A stretch of DNA of 64,000 nt from the NCBI RefSeq assembly GCF_004028235.1, contig NZ_CP035037.1:2046001-2110000 (forward strand). Reading direction: 5' to 3'. The notes beneath the pieces are model-generated. The model did no database searches. It was not told the origin of the DNA and was given only the letters and a program-made list of their open reading frames with translations. Below, one piece after another: positions 53,778-62,714 of this stretch (the first letter of the stretch is position 1; each line of letters begins with the position of its first letter). This stretch comes from Leucobacter muris. GTDB taxonomy: Bacteria; Actinomycetota; Actinomycetes; Actinomycetales; Microbacteriaceae. Both the position numbers and the translations under genes were made by a program.

Positions 53778-53872
53778 GCACGCCGACTCAGCGCGGGCAC
53801 GCCGACTCAGCGCGGGCACGCCGACTCAGCGCGGGCACGCCGACTCAGCGCGGGCACGCCGGCTCAGCGCTG
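53778..53872. repeat. 19-bp tandem repeat (4 exact copies plus one degenerate)
   Basis: GCACGCCGACTCAGCGCGG is repeated head to tail at 53778, 53797, 53816 and 53835; the fifth copy (53854-53872) has changes and includes the stop codon of the aminotransferase. Copies were probably made by duplication of the gene end. Confidence 0.9.
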
Positions 53873-55210
53873 GAAGCGGATGATCCGCTCGAGCGCCTCG
53901 GCCACGGCGGCCTCGCCGGCTGCGTAGGAGAGGCGCACGGCGCGGCCCCCCGCAACCGGGTCGAAGTCGACTCCGGGCACCACCGCGACGTCGGCGCCCT
54001 CGAGCAGTGCTCGAGCGTACGCGACCGAGTCGGGGAAGCGTTCGAGCTGCGGGCCGAGTTCGGAGTAGTAGTAGAAGGCTCCGTCGGAGGGGGCGGCGAT
54101 CCCCCAGTCGAGCTGCGGCTCGGCTTCGAGGATGAGTGCGCGCGCACGGGCGAAGCCTTTGACGACGGCGTCGCGCTGCGCGTAGCTCTCGTCGGTGAAC
54201 GCCGAGAGGGCGAGCTCCTGAGCCGGCGCGGGCGGTGAGAGCGCGAAGTTCGAGGCGAGCGCTTCGAAGGGGGCCACGAGGGAGGTCGGCAGCAGCGCCC
54301 ATCCGAGTCGCCAGCCGGTCATGCCCCAGTACTTCGAGAACGAGTTGATCACGATCGCCTCGGTGTCGAGTTCGCGCACCGACACCCCGCGGGGGTCTGG
54401 CTCGCCCGGTTCGGGGAACGTGATGCCGTGGTAGATCTCGTCGCTGATGAGCCGTGCACGGTTGATATGGCACCACTCGACGAGCGCCTCGAGCTCCGGG
54501 CGGCCGAGCATCGTGCCGGTGGGGTTGGCGGGTGAGGCGATGACGATCCCGGCGAGGGGGCCGTGCGCGCGCACCGCCGCGTCGAGGAGCGCGGGGGTCG
54601 GCTGGTAGCGGGTTTCGGGGCCGGTGGGGATCTCGACGACCTGCACGCCGAGCGCCGCGAGGATGTTGCGGTAGGCCGGATACCCCGGGCTGGCGAGCGC
54701 AACCCGGTCGCCGGGGTCGAAGGCCGCGAGGAAGACGAGCTGGAACGCGCCTGAGGAGCCGGTGGTCACCGCTACCGTGCCCGGATCGACCTCCACGCCG
54801 TACCAGGAGCGGTAGTGCCCGGCGATCGCCTCGCGCAGGGGCCCGGTGCCGAGGGGGCCCGTGTAGCCCGCGGGCTTGAGCGTGCCGGGCGCCGGGCGTG
54901 CACCCGGCTCCCCCGCGCAGAGCGAGACGACGTCGCGGCCGGCGGCGCGGCGGCGCGCGATCTCGTCGGTGATGCGCATCACCTCGAATGCGGGAATGCC
55001 CGAGCGGGCCGACGCCCGCAGGCCCGGATCGTCGGCAGTCCGCGTCGGAGCGGCCGGGCTCCCCTGCCCGTCGAGGGTCGTCGGGACCGCCGCCTCGGGG
55101 CCGGCCGACGCGCCCGGCCCGAGCGAGCCGGCGCCGCCGCTCGCGGGCGCCGCCGGCGGCGGGAGCCTGCGTGACGGCGGGGTCTTGAAGGGGCCTGCGG
55201 GTTTCACCAT
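53864..55210 (-). CDS. Pyridoxal-phosphate aminotransferase, class I/II
   Basis: The 448-aa fold-type I enzyme has the PLP lysine in NSFSKYWGMTGWRLGW, GSSGAFQLVFLAAFDPGDRV, SPANPTGTM and DEIYHGITFP. Residues 1-65 are a Pro/Ala-rich disordered extension not found in the typical aspartate or valine-pyruvate type enzymes; the conserved part starts at about DPGLRASARSGIPAFEVMRI. The amino-donor is unknown; the sequence resembles the aspartate-type subgroup. The 3' end is covered by the 19-bp tandem repeat. Confidence 0.88.
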   Translation of the reverse strand: MVKPAGPFKTPPSRRLPPPAAPASGGAGSLGPGASAGPEAAVPTTLDGQGSPAAPTRTADDPGLRASARSGIPAFEVMRITDEIARRRAAGRDVVSLCAGEPGARPAPGTLKPAGYTGPLGTGPLREAIAGHYRSWYGVEVDPGTVAVTTGSSGAFQLVFLAAFDPGDRVALASPGYPAYRNILAALGVQVVEIPTGPETRYQPTPALLDAAVRAHGPLAGIVIASPANPTGTMLGRPELEALVEWCHINRARLISDEIYHGITFPEPGEPDPRGVSVRELDTEAIVINSFSKYWGMTGWRLGWALLPTSLVAPFEALASNFALSPPAPAQELALSAFTDESYAQRDAVVKGFARARALILEAEPQLDWGIAAPSDGAFYYYSELGPQLERFPDSVAYARALLEGADVAVVPGVDFDPVAGGRAVRLSYAAGEAAVAEALERIIRFQR

Positions 55211-55219
55211 GCCTCCAAA

Positions 55220-58200
55220 CTAGCGCGCCTCGTCGGGCCGCGGGGCGGCTTCGCGGGACGGCGACGGAATCGCCCGCTCGATGAGCCGCAGGTACCCCGA
55301 GAGCGCCGCGAGACCCTCGGCCGTACCGGGCAGCCCGTCGCCGAGGCGATCGGAGGAGACGAGGTGCGCCGCCCACTGGGCGCGGCTGATGGCGACGTTG
55401 AGCCGGTTGCGCATGAGCAGGAACTCGAGGCCGCGAGGCACGTCTTCGGGGCTCGAGGCCGCGAGTGTGACGACGGCGATCGCGGCCTCCTGCCCCTGGA
55501 ACCTGTCGACGGTGCCGACGCGCACGCGGCCGAAGCCGGCCTGCGCGAGCGCCTCGGCGACGCACTCGACCTGCGCGTTGTAGGCGGCGACGACGATGAG
55601 GTCATGCTCGGTGAGCCGTCTGGGAGCGCCGAGCCGATCGCTCATCCGGGCCGCGCCGCCTACGCCGCCGCCCTCGCCCTCGCCCGGCTGCGCGGACTGG
55701 GCGATGGACCCGGCGAGCGACTCGCGCACGATCCGCACCACCTCCGCGGCCTCCTCGGGCGAGCTGGTGGAGTTGCCGCTGTGCCCGACGGCGTGCCAGA
55801 CGAGGCCCGCGGGCCCGGCCCCGCGCACCTCGCGCCGCGCGGCGCTCGGGTGGGCGTGCAGCCGCCCCTCGTAGGCGAGTTCGGAGACGACGTCGGCGAG
55901 TTCGGGCCGCATGCGTCTCGTCTGCGAGAGGAAGTATCCGAGCTCGTCGGGTACGGTCTCGAAGTCGCCGAGCAGCCACCCGAGCGCCGAGGTGTCGACC
56001 GGCTCGGGGTGGTCGCCCTGCGACACCTGCGGCAGCTGCTGGGGGTCTCCGAGCAGCAGCAGGCGCTCGGCGGCGACCGAGGCGGCGATGGTGGGGGCGA
56101 GCGAGAACTGGCCGGCCTCGTCGATCACGAGCAGATCGAGCGATTTGCGGTCGAATCTGGCGGGGTTGCTGAAGTCCCAGGCCGTGCCGCCGATGACGCA
56201 CCCCCGCCCGAGGTCGCGGTGCCCCGCGACGAAGCGCGCGTGGCCGTTGCGGGGCAGCACCGTGTAAGCGGGGGCGGACTCGCCCTCGCCGAGCGCGCCG
56301 CCCTGGGGCACCTTGCCGACCTGCCCAGCGGGGAGCCCCGCCGCGACGGCGCCCTCGAGCACGTTCTCGACCACGCGGTGCGACTGGGCGACCACGCCGA
56401 TGCGCCAGCCGTGCTGCTCGACGAGCCGTCGGATCACTCGCGCGGCGAGGTAGGTCTTGCCGGTGCCGGGCGGCCCCTGCACCGCGAGGTAGCTGCGGTC
56501 GAGACGCAGCAGGCTGCGCACGACCGCGCCGATGGTGTCGGCGTCGCCGTCGGCCCCCTCGATGCGCTCGGGCCGCGTGAGCGCGCCGTCGCCCGCGAGT
56601 CTGGGCGGCACCCTGCGGATGAGGTCGACGACCGGGTCGGGCGGAAACCCGCCCGCGTCGAGCGCTTCGGCGAGCCGGGCGCCCCACTGCTCGATGGCGC
56701 CCTTCTGCGCGCCCGCCGGAGGCGGCGGCCCGGGCACGAGGGCGATCGGCAGCCCCGTGTAGGGCTCGGCGTCTCCGAGCGGCTCCTCGATCACGGCGCC
56801 GTCGTCGAGTCGCTCGACGATTCGCACCCGGCGCACGCCTCGGGCTCCGGGCGCGGCGCCCCGCTGCGGGAAGGGCGCAGGATGCTCGTAGAGCGCGTAG
56901 GCCTCGCCGCCCTCCTTCGGCGTGCTGCCGGGCGCGACCGCGCCCCGCAGCCGCAGGCGACGCCGCGGCACCCGCGCGCGCTGCGGCATGAACCAGTCGG
57001 AGTCGACCACGCTGAGCGCTTCGTCGACGATCATGACGTCTCGTGCGTCGGCCCAGTCTTCGACGGGGTCGAGGAGCCTCGCGAAGTGCGCCCACCAGAA
57101 CGACTTCTGCTCGCGCTGGTGGTAGTCGATCGCGCTGGCGGCGAGCGCCGCGGCGGCGCGGTCCCGCGGCGCGGCCGAGTCGGCGTGCATCGTCAGCGCT
57201 CGTGCGACGGGGCTGAGCTCGATCGCGGGCCCGGTGTCTTCGACCGCCTCGCCGGATGGCAAGGGCGCGACGCCCCGATCGGCGGAGAGCCCGAGCAGCC
57301 AGTCGCGCAGCCGCAGCGTGGAGACGCAGTCGTATCGGTTGTAGTCGGCGATGGCCTCGAGGCGCCGCCTCCCCTCGGCCCGCTCGCTCTCGTCGGCCGC
57401 GGCGAGCTGCGCACTCGCCTCGGCGTACTCGGTGACGGACTGGGCCCCGCTCGTCACCCCGCCCTCATCGCGCAGTTCGTCGCCCATGTAGAGCGGTTCG
57501 AGCTTCTTGATCGAGTAGGAGCGCGAGCCGACCCGCAGAGCTCGACGCACGATCGGGTAGAGGTCGACGAGCACGTGCTCGCGCAGCAGCTGATCGACCT
57601 GCGCCTCGCCCACGCCGTGCCTCGCGGCGATGCTGAGCAGATGGGTCCGCTCGTAGGGCGCGTAGTGGTAGATGTGCATGCGCGGATACCGAGCCCGCCG
57701 CTCTGCGACGAGTTCGAGGAAATCGAGCAGGGCGCGCTTCTCGGCTTCGAGGTCGTAAGCCCAGAGCGGTGTGAAACGCTCGTCGGCGTCGACCATGCCG
57801 AAGAGGTAGTCGAGCCCCCACCGGGCCGTCTCGTGCGGCCCCGGCTCGCGATACATGGGGTCGCCCTCGAAGTCGAAGAAGAGGTCTCCCGGGTCGGGCT
57901 GCGGCAGCGCGGCGAGCGCGGCGGGGTCGATGACGCGGTAGGGGGGCGCGGCGGCGGCGCTCGCCTCGATCTGCAGGGCGGCCTGCGACGCGAGCCGCTC
58001 GAGCACGGCGCTCGGCAGCCCCTCGACGGCGACGGCCGGGGCGCCGGGAGCCGGGAGCAGCGCCGCTACCTGCTCGATCGTGCGGCACCCGGCCGAGAGC
58101 AGCGCGTCGCGCTGCGCCCGCCGGATCCCCGCGATGAGCAGCGGATCGCGCGCGCGCACCGCTTCGGGCTCGCAGACCTCGCAGCGGCCGCACGCCGCGA

Positions 58201-58984
58201 TCCCGTCGTCGGCCCACGAGATCGGGGGCGCGCTCTCCCGGCGCCCGTCGGGGCCCTCTGCGGTGACGCGCTCCCGCAGCAGACGGTGCAGCCGCTGCCG
58301 GCGCGCGCGGAACACCGGGGCGATGTCGGCGATGCGGTGCCGCGAGCGGGCGCCGTCTCCGAGGATCAGCACGGCCTCGGGAGCGACCGGCACGCCGATG
58401 CGCTCGAGCTGCTCGGCGTAGGCCGCGAGCTGCATGAGCGCGGTCGCCTTCGCCCGCCGCGCGAGCTTCGTGTCCTGCACCTCGTAGGAGCCGTCGGGCT
58501 CGAGGCGCAGGAAGTCCGCGAAGCCGACGAAGCCGATCTCGGGGTCGTCGGGGGCCCCGTCTCGGCCGCACCGGTCGCCCTGCGCCCCCTCCCCGACGGC
58601 GGTCGTCGGCTCGAAGAAGGTGGCCTGGAACACCACCTCTGCCCGCCCGAGCAGCGCCTCGCGCGTCTGCTCGGCGACCCGGCGCAGCGCGGTCTCGCTC
58701 ATCGACTCCGGGCGGGGGATCTCGACCACTCCGCCCGGCGCGCCGACGACCCCGCCGCCCAGACGGTCGCGATAGCCGTCGAGCATGCGCTCCTCGTGGG
58801 CGTCGCCGAGTCGCGCCGCCCGGGCCAGCATCGGATCGTCGGCGGGCGGCACCTCGACATCGCGCCCGAGCTTGGCGTCGACGCGTCGCAGGAACGCGAA
58901 CTCGCACGTGCTCGCCGCGGTCAGGTCGCTCGCGCTCGTCACGACGCGCTGCCCGAGACCATCGGCCCGATCCTGCAAGAACAT
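55220..58984 (-). CDS. TM0106-type RecB nuclease fused to DNA2/NAM7-like helicase
   Basis: The 1254-aa protein joins an N-terminal PD-(D/E)XK nuclease (about 15-330; GFVGFADFLRLEPDGSYEV with D, then QDTKLARRAKAT supplying the E/Q-x-K and helix; four Cys in CGRCEVCEP suggest an iron-sulfur or zinc cluster) with a C-terminal superfamily 1 helicase (VQGPPGTGKTYLAARV Walker A, LLVIDEAGQFSLAP Walker B, LLLGDPQQLPQVSQGD, and VGTVDRFQGQEAAIAVVTL). It is the common actinobacterial bifunctional nuclease/helicase, probably acting in DNA repair or turnover of branched DNA. It stands alone, divergent from an AsnC regulator. Confidence 0.88.
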   Translation of the reverse strand: MFLQDRADGLGQRVVTSASDLTAASTCEFAFLRRVDAKLGRDVEVPPADDPMLARAARLGDAHEERMLDGYRDRLGGGVVGAPGGVVEIPRPESMSETALRRVAEQTREALLGRAEVVFQATFFEPTTAVGEGAQGDRCGRDGAPDDPEIGFVGFADFLRLEPDGSYEVQDTKLARRAKATALMQLAAYAEQLERIGVPVAPEAVLILGDGARSRHRIADIAPVFRARRQRLHRLLRERVTAEGPDGRRESAPPISWADDGIAACGRCEVCEPEAVRARDPLLIAGIRRAQRDALLSAGCRTIEQVAALLPAPGAPAVAVEGLPSAVLERLASQAALQIEASAAAAPPYRVIDPAALAALPQPDPGDLFFDFEGDPMYREPGPHETARWGLDYLFGMVDADERFTPLWAYDLEAEKRALLDFLELVAERRARYPRMHIYHYAPYERTHLLSIAARHGVGEAQVDQLLREHVLVDLYPIVRRALRVGSRSYSIKKLEPLYMGDELRDEGGVTSGAQSVTEYAEASAQLAAADESERAEGRRRLEAIADYNRYDCVSTLRLRDWLLGLSADRGVAPLPSGEAVEDTGPAIELSPVARALTMHADSAAPRDRAAAALAASAIDYHQREQKSFWWAHFARLLDPVEDWADARDVMIVDEALSVVDSDWFMPQRARVPRRRLRLRGAVAPGSTPKEGGEAYALYEHPAPFPQRGAAPGARGVRRVRIVERLDDGAVIEEPLGDAEPYTGLPIALVPGPPPPAGAQKGAIEQWGARLAEALDAGGFPPDPVVDLIRRVPPRLAGDGALTRPERIEGADGDADTIGAVVRSLLRLDRSYLAVQGPPGTGKTYLAARVIRRLVEQHGWRIGVVAQSHRVVENVLEGAVAAGLPAGQVGKVPQGGALGEGESAPAYTVLPRNGHARFVAGHRDLGRGCVIGGTAWDFSNPARFDRKSLDLLVIDEAGQFSLAPTIAASVAAERLLLLGDPQQLPQVSQGDHPEPVDTSALGWLLGDFETVPDELGYFLSQTRRMRPELADVVSELAYEGRLHAHPSAARREVRGAGPAGLVWHAVGHSGNSTSSPEEAAEVVRIVRESLAGSIAQSAQPGEGEGGGVGGAARMSDRLGAPRRLTEHDLIVVAAYNAQVECVAEALAQAGFGRVRVGTVDRFQGQEAAIAVVTLAASSPEDVPRGLEFLLMRNRLNVAISRAQWAAHLVSSDRLGDGLPGTAEGLAALSGYLRLIERAIPSPSREAAPRPDEAR

Positions 58985-59103
58985 GGGCGCTCCTTCCGAT
59001 GCCTACGACGCTATCGGCCTCCACTGACATTCGTGGGCGAGCGGCGCGGCGCCCGGCGCTTCACGCGGAGACGACGCTCGCCCGTCGCCCGACCGGGCGG
59101 CGC

Positions 59104-59109
59104 TAGACT
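59104..59109 (+). promoter_or_regulatory. -10 box for leaderless AsnC-type transcript
   Basis: TAGACT is followed by six bases and the GTG at 59116. Confidence 0.5.
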
Positions 59110-59115
59110 GACTCC

Positions 59116-59646
59116 GTGAACGCGGCGAAGCAGCAAGAAGAAGACACCCTGCTCGACGACGTCGACCGCGACATCATCGACGAGCTGCGGGTCGACGGCC
59201 GTCTCTCGTTCTCCGAGATCGGCCGCCGCATCGGCTTCTCCGAGCCCACCGTGCGGCAGCGCTACAACCGGCTCGTCTCGCTCGGCATCATCTACGTCGC
59301 GGGCATGTACGACGAGACGAAGATCGGCGGCATCGCGGCGCACATCGGCATCCGCGTCACCGAGGTGCCCGTCGCGCGGGTCGCCGAGGAGATCGCGGAT
59401 CACCCCAACGTCAAGTACGTCGCGTGCGCGCTCGGCTACTACGACATCATCCTCGACGTGGTCGCCCAGGACGCGCAGGAGCTCGGGCGCATCGTGCTGC
59501 AGGATCTGCGCCGCATCCGCGGCATCTCGGATCTCGAGACGCTCACGGTGCTCGAGGTGATGAAGGACACGTACCTGTGGCAGGGGTTTCGCGAACCGCT
59601 CCCCGCGAATCGCGCGGGCCGGCTGCTCAGCCGCCCCGGCCGGTGA
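59116..59646 (+). CDS. Lrp/AsnC family transcriptional regulator
   Basis: The 176-aa regulator starts at a GTG six bases after TAGACT. The helix-turn-helix is LDDVDRDIIDELRVDGRLSF then GRRIGFSEPTVRQRYNRLVS; the RAM domain holds VKYVACALGYYDIILDVVAQ and LETLTVLEVMKDTYLWQGF. It is convergent with a second AsnC-type regulator; the stop codons lie in a tandem repeat. Both are near a catabolic operon with a BKACE-type gene and could control it (inference). Confidence 0.87.
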   Translation: MNAAKQQEEDTLLDDVDRDIIDELRVDGRLSFSEIGRRIGFSEPTVRQRYNRLVSLGIIYVAGMYDETKIGGIAAHIGIRVTEVPVARVAEEIADHPNVKYVACALGYYDIILDVVAQDAQELGRIVLQDLRRIRGISDLETLTVLEVMKDTYLWQGFREPLPANRAGRLLSRPGR

Positions 59647-59693
59647 TGCTCAGCCGCCCCGGCCGGTGATGCTCAGCCGTCCGGGTCGCTGAT
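59625..59693. repeat. 23-bp tandem repeat across two convergent gene ends
   Basis: GCTCAGCCGCCCCGGCCGGTGAT occurs at 59625 and 59648 exactly, and in changed form at 59671-59693. The first copy contains the stop codon of the upstream AsnC gene and the third that of the downstream one. Confidence 0.88.
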
Positions 59694-60149
59694 GCTCTGC
59701 CCGGCCGTGCCGCGCAGCCCCTCCCACGTGTAGTCCTTGGCGAGCGACGTCACGATGATCGGCTGGATCGACGCTACGCCCGGGTGCCGGCGGATCTCGT
59801 CGAGCAGGTCGATGAGCTGGGGCTGGTCTCGGCAGGTCGCCTCGAGGTAGAGGTCGTGCGAACCCGCGACGAGTGCGACGTGGTTGATCTGGCTGATCCC
59901 GAGCAGCCCGTTCGCGACGGAGCGCGGGGTGAGGTTGCGAACGCGCAGCAGGAGGCGCACGACCTGGTGGCCGAGCAGCAGGGCGTTGCACAGCGCGACG
60001 ATCTGCAGCACGTCGTCCTCGCGCAGCTTCGAGAGCCGCGTGCGCACGGTCGACTGGGAGACCCCGAGCTCGTCGGCGAGGGAGGCGAAACTGCGCCGCC
60101 CGTCGCGCGCGAGCATCTCGACGAGCCGTCGGTCCAGGTCATCCAGCAT
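59673..60149 (-). CDS. Lrp/AsnC family transcriptional regulator
   Basis: The 158-aa regulator begins MLDDLDRRLVEMLARDGRRS, with the helix-turn-helix SLADELGVSQSTVRTRLSKL and a RAM domain with VALVAGSHDLYLEATCRDQP and YTWEGL. The start ATG at 60149 has GGGAC upstream and is preferred to an ATG at 60167. It lies downstream of the BKACE operon on the same strand and is separated from it by a GC-rich gap with a hairpin, so it is probably transcribed independently. Confidence 0.87.
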   Translation of the reverse strand: MLDDLDRRLVEMLARDGRRSFASLADELGVSQSTVRTRLSKLREDDVLQIVALCNALLLGHQVVRLLLRVRNLTPRSVANGLLGISQINHVALVAGSHDLYLEATCRDQPQLIDLLDEIRRHPGVASIQPIIVTSLAKDYTWEGLRGTAGQSISDPDG

Positions 60150-60237
60150 GCGTCCCGCCCCTCTCACCGCTGCACTCCAGGGTAGCGGTCCCCCGGGTCG
60201 GCTCGGGGGCGCGACGGCGAGCCGCGCCCCGTCCCGA

Positions 60238-60266
60238 GGCGGAGCCCGCGCGAAGCGGGCGCCGCC
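60238..60266 (-). terminator. Hairpin between AsnC-type gene and BKACE gene
   Basis: GGCGGAGCCCGC (60238-60249) pairs with GCGGGCGCCGCC (60255-60266) apart from one mismatch, around a 5-nt loop. It lies about 120 bp beyond the BKACE stop and before the AsnC gene, so it may end the catabolic operon. Confidence 0.55.
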
Positions 60267-60383
60267 GAGGCCGACGCCCCCGGGGCGGAAGCGCCTCGAC
60301 AGCCGTGCCCCGGGCGGGAAGCGATCGCGGTGCGACCCGGTTGCCCGGGCCGCCCCGCGATCGGGAGGCCGCGCGCCGTGCGG

Positions 60384-61109
60384 TCAGCGCCGCTCCAGCT
60401 CGCGCACCGCGCGCACGAGGTCGGCGTTGTCGCGCAGGGCGGATCCGTCCGGCAGGGTCACGCCGTCCTCGAAGCCGATCCGCGTCTCGCAGCCGTCCTC
60501 GATCGCGGCCTCGACGACGGGCCACACGGTCTCGTCGTACCCGTGGTAGAGGATGGGCGCCGTGACGCCGGCCTCGCGCAGCACGGCCGCGATCTCGCGG
60601 CACTGCGCGACGGCGAGCCTCGGATCCTCGGTCTCGGGTTCGATGAGCACGCGCACGTTGCGGTGCAGCGTGGGCGATGCCAGCAGGGCGGGCACGTCGT
60701 CCATCGACCAGACGGCCGACTCCAGGATCATGCCGCGCTCGAGCACCAGCTCGGCCGCCTCCGCGGCGCCCTCCTCGCAGAACGCGACCGACGCGAAGTC
60801 GGGCAGCGCATCGGCGGGCCAGGCGGCGACCTGCGCCATGCGCTCCTCGTGCGAGGAGACCGTCCAGAGGCCCGTGGTCGTGCCGATGACGACCGAGGGA
60901 TCGGCGGCGCGCATCGCGCGCACCCACGCGCCCACGGCGTCGGGGCGGATGGTCTGCTCCCCGTCGTCGGTGATCACGTGCGCGTGCACGACGTCGGCGC
61001 CTGCGTCGATCGCGGCGAGGCTCGCAGCGACGATCTGTTCCGTGGTGCGGGGCACGGCGGAGTGCTCCTCGGTCGGGCGACCACCGTTGATGGCGGCTTT
61101 CAGCAGCAT
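60384..61109 (-). CDS. BKACE family (beta-keto acid cleavage) enzyme
   Basis: The 241-aa protein belongs to the DUF849/BKACE family of Zn-dependent enzymes that condense a beta-keto acid with acetyl-CoA. Metal ligands His42 and His44 lie in DVVHAHVITDDGEQTI, and RIGFEDGVTLPDG contains the third ligand Glu. It is about 30-60 residues shorter than most family members. The ATG at 61109 is preceded by AAAGGA. It is the last gene of a putative four-gene operon with an ABC ATPase, a C-N hydrolase and an RraA-like protein. Confidence 0.82.
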   Translation of the reverse strand: MLLKAAINGGRPTEEHSAVPRTTEQIVAASLAAIDAGADVVHAHVITDDGEQTIRPDAVGAWVRAMRAADPSVVIGTTTGLWTVSSHEERMAQVAAWPADALPDFASVAFCEEGAAEAAELVLERGMILESAVWSMDDVPALLASPTLHRNVRVLIEPETEDPRLAVAQCREIAAVLREAGVTAPILYHGYDETVWPVVEAAIEDGCETRIGFEDGVTLPDGSALRDNADLVRAVRELERR

Positions 61110-61196
61110 GTTCGATCCTTTCCAGGGGTATTCGGGCACGGCGGAGCACCGGCCTGCTCGGCCGGTCCCCCGCCGAGCGGAGAGTCTGAGGCGCCG

Positions 61197-61886
61197 CTAC
61201 TGCGGCGTGTCGCTCGCGAGCAGCGCGTCGACGGTCTCGCTCGCGCCGGTGAGGCTGCCGAGCGGAGCGCCCGCCCGCAGCTCGGCGACGAGCTCGGGCT
61301 CCTCGGCGTCGTCCTGCAGTGCGATGTCGACGATCCGCTCGAGCACGTCGACCGGCACCGCGAGCACGCCGTTCGCGTCGGCGAGCACGGCGTCGCCGGG
61401 GCGCACCACCGCGCCGCCGCAGGTGACGGGCACGTTGACGCCGCCGGCGTCGATCCCGTGCAGCTTCGTGGTGAGCATGCTCGTGCCGCGCGCGTGCACG
61501 GTGAGGCCGAGCCGCTCGATCTCGTCGACGTCGGTCACGACGCCGTCGACGACGGCGCCCGCGGCGCCGCGGGCCACGAGCTGCGCCGCGACGACCTCGC
61601 CGAGGGGGGGGGCGTGCCGGCGGTCGCCGCCGGTGTCGAGCACGAGCACCTGGCCGGGCTCGATCATGCCGGCCGCGTGGTGCAGGGCGGTCGAGTCGGT
61701 GGCGGTGGTGCGCACGGTGAACGCCGTGCCGACCACTCGGCCGCCCGCGGCGACGATGCGACGCACATCGGGGTCGACGAACCCCTCCTCGAGGTAGTGC
61801 CCGAGCGTGGGGAAGCTCAGGCGCTCGAGCTTGGCCCGCAGTTCGTCGGGGAGGCCGTTCGGGGTGCTTCCGGTGTGGAAGAACAT
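61197..61886 (-). CDS. RraA family protein (HMG/oxaloacetate aldolase-like)
   Basis: The 229-aa protein has the RraA fold: GTAFTVRTTATDS, DTGGDRRHAPPLGEVVAAQL and GAAGAVVDGVVTDVDEI. The last motif normally ends in V-R-D, where Arg binds pyruvate in HMG aldolases, but here it is V-T-D (Thr118), so classical aldolase activity is doubtful. AAAGGAAC upstream of the ATG at 61886 is a good ribosome site. It lies between a nitrilase-family gene and a BKACE gene and presumably acts on a keto acid in the same pathway (inference). Confidence 0.85.
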   Translation of the reverse strand: MFFHTGSTPNGLPDELRAKLERLSFPTLGHYLEEGFVDPDVRRIVAAGGRVVGTAFTVRTTATDSTALHHAAGMIEPGQVLVLDTGGDRRHAPPLGEVVAAQLVARGAAGAVVDGVVTDVDEIERLGLTVHARGTSMLTTKLHGIDAGGVNVPVTCGGAVVRPGDAVLADANGVLAVPVDVLERIVDIALQDDAEEPELVAELRAGAPLGSLTGASETVDALLASDTPQ

Positions 61887-61910
61887 CGGTGTTCCTTTCG
61901 GGTCGTGCGA

Positions 61911-62711
61911 CTACTGGACGCTGTAGTCGAGTTCGATGCGGCGGTTCTCGAGGGCGGGCAGCATCTCGCGGGCGCCGCGGGTGCGCCCGTCGTCGATGTC
62001 GGCGATGACGAGTCCCTCGTCGTGCGCGTCGGCCGTCGCGACGACCACGCCGAGGGGGTCGATCACGCGGCTGAGCCCGACGGAGTCGGGGCCGACCGTG
62101 CCGGAGGCGAGGAACCAGCTGACGTTCTCGATGGCGCGGGCCTTGGTGAGCACCTCCCAGTGCTCCTCCTTGCCCTTGCCGGACACCCAGGCGGCCGACA
62201 GCGAGATGACGTCGACGCCACGGTCGGCCATGCTGCGAAACAGCTCGGGGAAGCGCACGTCGTAGCAGTTCGCGATGCCGACGCGGAGCCCCTCGACCTC
62301 GATGATCGGGGGCAGCTCGGATCCGCGCGTGACGTACGCCGACTCCCGGTAGGCGAAGGCGTCGTAGGTGTGCATCTTGTGGTAGCGGGCGATCTCGCGG
62401 CCCTCGGGGTCGAAGGCGAGGATCGTGTTGTACGGCAGCGCGGCGTCGTTCGGCTCGTAGCCGGCGGCGATGATCGTCACACCGTGCTCGCGGGCGAGCT
62501 CGGCCAGCAGCTTCTCGAAGCGCGGCCACACGTCGCGCAGGATCTCGGGGAAGCGGGGCTTGATCTCGTCGTCGGCGAGCAGGGCCGCCTCCTCCGGGAA
62601 GACGACGAGGCGGGCGCCGCGGGACGCCGCCTCTGCGGTGTAGCGGCGGATGGTGGCGAAGTTGACGTCGGCATCGATGCCGGGCGACGTCTGGGCGACG
62701 GCGACTCTCAT
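61911..62711 (-). CDS. Carbon-nitrogen hydrolase (nitrilase/amidase family)
   Basis: The 266-aa protein has the nitrilase fold with the catalytic triad Glu40 (VVFPEEA), Lys112 (RYHKMHTYD) and Cys149 (GIANCYDVRFPE). Members hydrolyse nitriles, amides or carbamoyl amines. The ATG at 62711 is preceded by GAGAGG; the frame is open further upstream through a repetitive, G-rich stretch that does not encode conserved sequence. It may release ammonia from an amide imported by the neighbouring ABC system (inference). Confidence 0.88.
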   Translation of the reverse strand: MRVAVAQTSPGIDADVNFATIRRYTAEAASRGARLVVFPEEAALLADDEIKPRFPEILRDVWPRFEKLLAELAREHGVTIIAAGYEPNDAALPYNTILAFDPEGREIARYHKMHTYDAFAYRESAYVTRGSELPPIIEVEGLRVGIANCYDVRFPELFRSMADRGVDVISLSAAWVSGKGKEEHWEVLTKARAIENVSWFLASGTVGPDSVGLSRVIDPLGVVVATADAHDEGLVIADIDDGRTRGAREMLPALENRRIELDYSVQ

Positions 62712-62714
62712 GAT

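Noticed and set aside
53778..53872. Tandem array as a possible CRISPR
   Set aside because: The repeats are 19 bp and directly adjacent without spacers; no cas gene is near.
61606..61614. G-run in the RraA-like gene as a fourth frameshift
   Set aside because: The reading frame is continuous through the run and the protein has normal length and motifs.
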